Source of the DNA: an uncultured Alcaligenaceae bacterium
Lineage (GTDB): Bacteria > Pseudomonadota > Gammaproteobacteria > Burkholderiales > Burkholderiaceae_B
DNA: 9,378 nt
Reading direction: 5' to 3'
NCBI GenBank assembly: GCA_937897265.1
Contig: CALCPT010000452.1
Location: 1 to 9,378 of the forward strand
A program made the position numbers and the translations under genes. The notes under the pieces were generated by a model. That model saw only the letters and a program-made list of their open reading frames with translations, did not search any database and was not told the DNA's origin. Positions 5,756 to 9,378 of this stretch are shown here, in pieces (positions within the stretch are counted from its first letter, which is position 1; every line of letters begins with the position of its first letter).

Positions 5756-7369
5756 CTACGGGTTTCCCCTGATAAAGTCGGCCGCTTTTTCGGCAATCAT
5801 CATGGTCGGCGCGCCGGTATTACCCGAGGTCATTGCTGGCATCACCGACGCATCAACGACGCGCAAGCCTTCTAAGCCAAACACGCGTAGCTCTGAGTCG
5901 ACTACCGCCATCGGGTCACTGGCTTGCCCCATTTTGCAGGTGCCCATAAAGTGCCACGCAGTGCCGCCGCGCTCGCGCGCGCAGGCTAAAAGTTCAGCAT
6001 CCGTTTGCGCTGAGGCGGGCGGAAAATCGTCGGCTTGAGCATATTTTGCAAGCGGTGGGCTATGCAACATGGCGCGCGCTAAACGTAAGCCATCGATCGC
6101 CGTTTGCTGATCGCGCGGATCAGTCAGGTAGTTTGGTTGAATACAGGGCAACTCGAACGGATTGGTTGAACGCGCACGCACATAGCCCACGCTATGCGGC
6201 CGCTGCTGATAAAACCCAAGCGTCATCCCCGCAAACTGATCAAGCTGGCCTGCAATACCTGCGGCATAGCTGCCAGGTGAAAAATGCAACTGCAGATCGG
6301 GCGCGGTCAACTCGGGACGTGACCCGGCAAAGCCAAAGGCCACCGAAGGGCTGATTGACAGGACACTAGGCCTGCCGAACGCCCATTTAACAATTTCACC
6401 TAATAACCTGACACCTCGCGCGGTACTGTTGATCGTCTCGACACCCTGCACACGCACCACCGAGCGCACCATGAAGTGATCGTGAAAGTTTTCACCCACC
6501 CCTTCAAGCGCATGAAACACTGGGATGCCAAGCTCGCCCAATACTGCGGCAGGCCCAATGCCCGACAACTGCAAGAGCTTGGGAGTATTCGCTGCCCCAG
6601 CACTGAGGATCACCTCGCGCGTTGCTCGCACAGTCTGCACTGGCGCATTAGGCGCGGCTTGATACTGCACGCCCACGGCACGCTTGCCTTCAAACAAAAT
6701 TCGAGTCGCCTGCGCGTGTGTGCGAACCTCAAGCCGAGCTTGCGCGCGCGCGCGTGCAGGTTTTAAAAATGCTTTTGCTGCACTCACGCGCCGCCCATTC
6801 TGAATCCAGCGCTGGTAATACCCTGCACCCTTTTGACTCGCGGCGTTGTAATCAATATGTGAGGGCAACCCAAAGCCAGCCGCCGCTTCAATAAAGGCAT
6901 CACACAACGGATGGCGCCAATCACAATTGGTAATGGGCAAGAGACCTTCAGAACCCCTGAAGTGCGGGTCATGCGGTGCCAGGCGTTTTTCTGTGCGTTT
7001 GAAGTAAGGCAAGACCTCAGCGTACGACCAACCAGCGTTACCTAGTGCGGCCCAGTTGTCGTAATCACTGGCGGCACCCCGTGTGTAATTAAACCCATTG
7101 ATTGAACTAGACCCACCTAGGGTACGACCCATGCGCGTGATCACTTGGCGACCGTCAATGCCCGGCCCTGGCTCTGTCAAAAAATCCCAGGTGTAGCCAG
7201 GATCGTGACCCACTTTGATAAAACCCGCGGGGATATGGATGTAAGGATTACGATCGGGTGCGCCCGCTTCAAGCAAGCAAACTGAAACACGAGGATCTTC
7301 AGTTAAACGGTTGGCAAGCAGACAGCCCGCTGCACCCGCACCTACAATGACGTAGTCATAGCTTTGCAT
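5756..7369 (-). CDS. GMC-family FAD oxidoreductase (choline/alcohol dehydrogenase type), complete
   Basis: A complete 537-residue flavoenzyme of the glucose-methanol-choline family, probably oxidising an alcohol to an aldehyde in the cytoplasm (no signal peptide). The FAD motif VGAGAAG is at 9-15, VCLLEAG at 31-37, GMC signature 1 GRTLGGSSSING at 82-93, and signature 2 SAGAANTPKLLQLSGIG at 256-272. The catalytic His is H473 in TAWHFMGTCKMG. The last block reads SGNTGAPTMMIAEKAADFI, with Gly519 where the family normally has the second catalytic residue (Asn in GNTNAPT, His in glucose oxidase). ATG at 7369 is preceded by GTGAG at a spacing of five; the TTG at 7372 is less likely. A small hairpin (7381-7398) lies just upstream. 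It follows the MFS gene by 83 bases and precedes the ABC transporter. Related to the truncated GMC gene at the left edge. Substrate not determinable. Confidence 0.94.
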   Translation of the reverse strand: MQSYDYVIVGAGAAGCLLANRLTEDPRVSVCLLEAGAPDRNPYIHIPAGFIKVGHDPGYTWDFLTEPGPGIDGRQVITRMGRTLGGSSSINGFNYTRGAASDYDNWAALGNAGWSYAEVLPYFKRTEKRLAPHDPHFRGSEGLLPITNCDWRHPLCDAFIEAAAGFGLPSHIDYNAASQKGAGYYQRWIQNGRRVSAAKAFLKPARARAQARLEVRTHAQATRILFEGKRAVGVQYQAAPNAPVQTVRATREVILSAGAANTPKLLQLSGIGPAAVLGELGIPVFHALEGVGENFHDHFMVRSVVRVQGVETINSTARGVRLLGEIVKWAFGRPSVLSISPSVAFGFAGSRPELTAPDLQLHFSPGSYAAGIAGQLDQFAGMTLGFYQQRPHSVGYVRARSTNPFELPCIQPNYLTDPRDQQTAIDGLRLARAMLHSPPLAKYAQADDFPPASAQTDAELLACARERGGTAWHFMGTCKMGQASDPMAVVDSELRVFGLEGLRVVDASVMPAMTSGNTGAPTMMIAEKAADFIRGNP

Positions 7370-7452
7370 CAAATCTCACTTTCGTGTTCAAGCACGAAGC
7401 ACCAATAAATGACAGGGCCGAAATAACTTCGGTTTGCAGTGCCAAGCACTCA
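7370..7452. other. Gap between MFS and GMC genes with two small hairpins
   Basis: Two short inverted repeats are visible. One is ttcgtg (7381-7386) with cacgaa (7393-7398) around a six-base loop; the other is ccgaa (7418-7422) with ttcgg (7428-7432) around five bases. On the minus-strand transcript neither is followed by a U-run, so I do not call terminators. The first ends one base from the Shine-Dalgarno of the GMC gene and could affect its translation. The short gap suggests co-transcription of the two genes. Confidence 0.4.
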
Positions 7453-8688
7453 TTACTTCAACTTTGTCGGCAACGTGAGCGACAGCGTCGCCGCCAGTAT
7501 CAACAAAACACCCGCCGAGCCGAAGGCAACCCAATGCGTGCCGTAGGCCTCGTAGGCCCAACCACCGAGCCATGAACTAATCATCGCGCCCACTTGATGC
7601 GACAGGTACGTCCAGCCATACAACATACCCACCAATCTGACCCCGTACAAATCGGCCAAAATCGCAGAAGACATCGCAATACTACCAGCCCAGACGATGC
7701 CACCGATGGCGGCGGCCCCATACAACTCAAAGTGGGTACCGACAATCAACAAGGCAAAAAAACCTAAACCTCGAATTAAATAAATAGTTGAAAGAATGTA
7801 ACGACGCGGGATTTTGTCGGCAAGTCGACCAAGCACCAACGTACTGAAAATTGCCACAAGCCCAATCAACCCAATACCAAAAGAACTAGTCGTTGCATCA
7901 AACCCATGATCCATCAACATCGGCATGCCATGGGTGCCGAGCAGATTCATGCTGAATCCACAGGTAAATAAACCTAGGCAGATTTTCCAAAATGGTACGG
8001 TACGTACCGCTTGCGCCATCGTCATCGCTGCGGTCGCTGCAGCGACTGCCTTGGTCGTACTGCTTACACCAGCCTGCGTAGGCAAGGTATCCGTCTGGGC
8101 GGGCGCATTCTCACGCATCACAAACAACGCAATCGGCACCGCAAGCACAGCAAAGATGACCGAGTAACCGACTAGCGTTGTCTGCCAACCGACCGCTTCG
8201 ATCGCCACGGTGAGCACGGGTGTCATCACTGCGATGCCAGCCATTGACCCGGTCGACAAGAAAAACAAGGCCATTCCACGCTGACGGGTAAACCAACGAC
8301 TAATGATTGGCGTCACAGACACAGGGCTCGTAAAGGCCAGGCCAACTGAAAGCAGCACACCAAAAGCTAAAAAGAAAGACCAGGGAGTACGCGCATACGC
8401 CGACCAGATCGAGGACAACACGACGATCGTCATCCCAATCAACAACACAAACTTGGTGCCAAATCTAGCGACTAAGTAGCCGGCCAAAGGCATCGCCAAC
8501 CCGTAGCACAGCATCCCGATCGCCACCATGCCAGCAAGCAGACTACGACTAAATCCGAGATCTTCAGCGATCGGTAAAAAAAATGGGCCAATCCCCATCC
8601 GCATACCGACTGTCAACAGAGTGAGCAGCGAAGCGCCTGCGACGATGTTCCAGCCAAAATACCAACTACCGACTTTTGACTGCGTCAA
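7453..8688 (-). CDS. Major facilitator superfamily transporter (monocarboxylate / oxalate-formate-like)
   Basis: An inner-membrane secondary transporter of 411 residues, the usual length for 12-segment MFS proteins. The N-terminal half carries the loop 2-3 motif GYLVARFGTKFVL (70-82) and the stretch RWFTRQRGMALFFLSTGSMAG (131-151), characteristic of MFS groups that move carboxylates. A hydrophilic, Ala/Thr-rich central loop spans about 191-230, and the second half repeats the motif as LGRLADKIPRRYIL (286-299). The start is TTG at 8688: GGAG lies seven bases upstream (8696-8699), and the next Met (residue 29) would remove most of the first membrane segment. It is the first gene of the minus-strand run and shares its control region with the divergent cytochrome gene. 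It likely imports or exports a small organic acid linked to the GMC enzymes; that link rests on gene order only. Confidence 0.9.
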   Translation of the reverse strand: MTQSKVGSWYFGWNIVAGASLLTLLTVGMRMGIGPFFLPIAEDLGFSRSLLAGMVAIGMLCYGLAMPLAGYLVARFGTKFVLLIGMTIVVLSSIWSAYARTPWSFFLAFGVLLSVGLAFTSPVSVTPIISRWFTRQRGMALFFLSTGSMAGIAVMTPVLTVAIEAVGWQTTLVGYSVIFAVLAVPIALFVMRENAPAQTDTLPTQAGVSSTTKAVAAATAAMTMAQAVRTVPFWKICLGLFTCGFSMNLLGTHGMPMLMDHGFDATTSSFGIGLIGLVAIFSTLVLGRLADKIPRRYILSTIYLIRGLGFFALLIVGTHFELYGAAAIGGIVWAGSIAMSSAILADLYGVRLVGMLYGWTYLSHQVGAMISSWLGGWAYEAYGTHWVAFGSAGVLLILAATLSLTLPTKLK

Positions 8689-8718
8689 GGTAAGTCTCCG
8701 TTTTTATTTTTTGCAATT

Positions 8719-8742
8719 GCCACATATTTTGTGCAATGTGGC
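8719..8742. repeat. Inverted repeat GCCACAT-N10-ATGTGGC, probable operator
   Basis: The arms gccacat (8719-8725) and atgtggc (8736-8742) are perfect complements around ten bases. The centre-to-centre distance of 17 bases is compatible with a dimeric repressor or activator. It lies 31 bases before the MFS start codon. A T-run follows on the plus strand (8748-8754), but no plus-strand gene reads into it, so a terminator role is unlikely. Confidence 0.5.
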
Positions 8743-8774
8743 CTGTCTTTTTTTACATCATGTCCGATCTAAGT

Positions 8775-8796
8775 GCACGGCTTAATGTTAAGGTGC
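8775..8796. repeat. Second inverted repeat in the divergent region
   Basis: The perfect 12-base unit CTTAA-TG-TTAAG (8781-8792) is flanked by gcac (8775-8778) and gtgc (8793-8796), with GG unpaired on the left. A two-base centre is too tight for an RNA loop, so if it is functional it is more likely a DNA-binding site. It is midway between the two divergent start codons. Confidence 0.35.
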
Positions 8797-8870
8797 TTGT
8801 TGTCAGCGTAAAAATCCTGCACTGATCACCCAATTGCCCGCCAATGCCGCAAACTTCTTTTTAGCCGATC

Positions 8871-9378
8871 ATGTTCACATCTCTTCGCCAAACATCCAAG
8901 CACTTAATCTTATCACTCGCTGCCTTAACGGTGACCTCGGCAGCCATGGCGCAAGCGCCTGCTGTGAACTATCTGGATCAGGCTTGGACAGCACAAGATC
9001 GAGCTGATTATTACTGGACCTCGCAAGGGTCTGCGCTGTTGTCCTACGATATCTATCTTGCGCTCGAAGCTGCGGGCACGAAAGACTTATTTAACTCGCC
9101 GGCACACACCGACCGTATGGGCCTGCTCACCGAGCCACTGAACCTTGCCCAAAATCCAGACAACTTGCCAGTCGGTGTCGCAAAAGCCTCGATCACCGTC
9201 GGGCAATATAAGGGCACCTACGCGGGCTTGACCTGTGCAGCCTGTCATACCGGACAAATTCAGTATCAAGGTAAACAAATACGCATCGAAGGTGGCGCCT
9301 CAAACCGCATCGCACTCTGGGACTGGTTGCGCTCGCTGTCTGCCTCGCTCGATAGTGTTTCAACTGACCCGGCAAAAT
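8871..9378 (+). CDS. Exported c-type cytochrome, di-haem peroxidase / RoxA-like family, N-terminal 169 residues, partial
   Basis: A secreted or periplasmic haem protein, cut by the right edge after 169 codons. Residues 1 to about 28 are a Sec signal peptide (MFTSLRQTSKHLILSLAALT..., likely cut after AMA). The haem c attachment motif CAACH is at 122-126 within GLTCAACHTGQI. Upstream lie YYWTSQGSALLSYDIYLALEAAG (47-69) and NPDNLPVG (95-102), a pattern I recognise from large di-haem cytochromes annotated as peroxidase-like, the group that includes the rubber oxygenase RoxA; a second haem motif would be expected beyond the window. Cytochrome assignment is firm, subfamily moderate. ATG at 8871 is the first possible start because TAG lies in frame at 8862; no good Shine-Dalgarno is visible. 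It is divergent from the MFS gene and may share its regulation. Confidence 0.82.
   Translation, partial: MFTSLRQTSKHLILSLAALTVTSAAMAQAPAVNYLDQAWTAQDRADYYWTSQGSALLSYDIYLALEAAGTKDLFNSPAHTDRMGLLTEPLNLAQNPDNLPVGVAKASITVGQYKGTYAGLTCAACHTGQIQYQGKQIRIEGGASNRIALWDWLRSLSASLDSVSTDPAK

Larger units (their letters stand above)
8689..8870. promoter_or_regulatory. Divergent control region between MFS transporter and cytochrome c genes
   Basis: This 182-base region must hold both the minus-strand MFS promoter and the plus-strand cytochrome promoter. It contains a perfect seven-base inverted repeat (8719-8742), two direct TGCAAT copies 20 bases apart (8712-8717 and 8732-8737), the eight-base palindrome gcaattgc (8713-8720) and a second inverted repeat (8775-8796). 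I found no convincing -35/-10 pair; TTGTCA at 8799-8804 is a good -35 on the plus strand but lacks a matching -10. The MFS ribosome-binding site CGGAGACTTA is at 8691-8700. No regulator gene lies in the window. Confidence 0.55.

Noticed and set aside
7998..8009. Perfect 12-base palindrome CGGTACGTACCG
   Set aside because: It lies inside the MFS coding region and encodes ordinary residues (Val-Arg-Thr-Val); probably chance.
8719..8754. Hairpin plus T-run resembling a plus-strand terminator
   Set aside because: The flanking genes diverge, so no plus-strand transcript is expected to end here; an operator explains the symmetry better.
1..9378. CRISPR array, tRNA/rRNA, insertion sequence, integrase or defence genes
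   Set aside because: I saw no regularly spaced repeats, tRNA-like cloverleaf, transposase or integrase motif on either strand; every long stretch is accounted for by the genes listed.

Overview
The window looks like a stretch of proteobacterial chromosome, most likely a betaproteobacterium of the order Burkholderiales. The basis is moderate GC, dense Shine-Dalgarno-led genes, a branched-chain-type ABC transporter whose LivM permease and LivG ATPase are one polypeptide, and several accessory transport and oxidation genes. The order-level placement is inference from gene style, not from a marker gene. Positions 1-15 are not genomic: they match the end of the standard Illumina adapter, so the left edge is a contig end with untrimmed adapter and genuine sequence starts at about 16.

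Layout. Seven genes run on the minus strand, read from right to left: an MFS transporter (7453-8688, TTG start); a complete GMC-family FAD oxidoreductase (5756-7369); a periplasmic substrate-binding protein (4395-5591); a strong hairpin (4345-4380); LivH-type permease (3402-4319); a LivM-LivG fusion (1546-3402); LivF-type ATPase (746-1471); and a second GMC oxidoreductase (16-746), cut off at the contig end after 243 residues. On the plus strand, divergent from the MFS gene across a 182-bp region rich in inverted repeats, an exported c-type cytochrome begins at 8871 and runs off the right edge. Both edge genes are real but incomplete here.

How it may work together. The binding protein, LivH, LivMG and LivF form a complete HAAT-type ABC importer. 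Two clearly related GMC flavoenzymes bracket it. The distal one starts inside the livF stop codon (TGATG) and so is tightly coupled to the transporter, and the proximal one lies between the MFS permease and the binding protein. This suggests a catabolic uptake and oxidation module in which the 'Liv' transporter and/or the MFS permease import a compound that the GMC enzymes oxidise, most plausibly one with an alcohol group. The substrate cannot be read from the sequence, and ordinary leucine uptake fits the context less well. The divergent cytochrome resembles the di-haem peroxidase / RoxA-like group and could belong to the same pathway or simply be a neighbour.

I found no tRNA, rRNA, CRISPR array, insertion sequence, phage gene or defence system. 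The most notable points are the adapter remnant, the GMC-liv-GMC arrangement with translational coupling, the hairpin between the binding protein and LivH, the glycine in the complete GMC enzyme where the catalytic Asn/His is expected, and the palindromes in the divergent control region.
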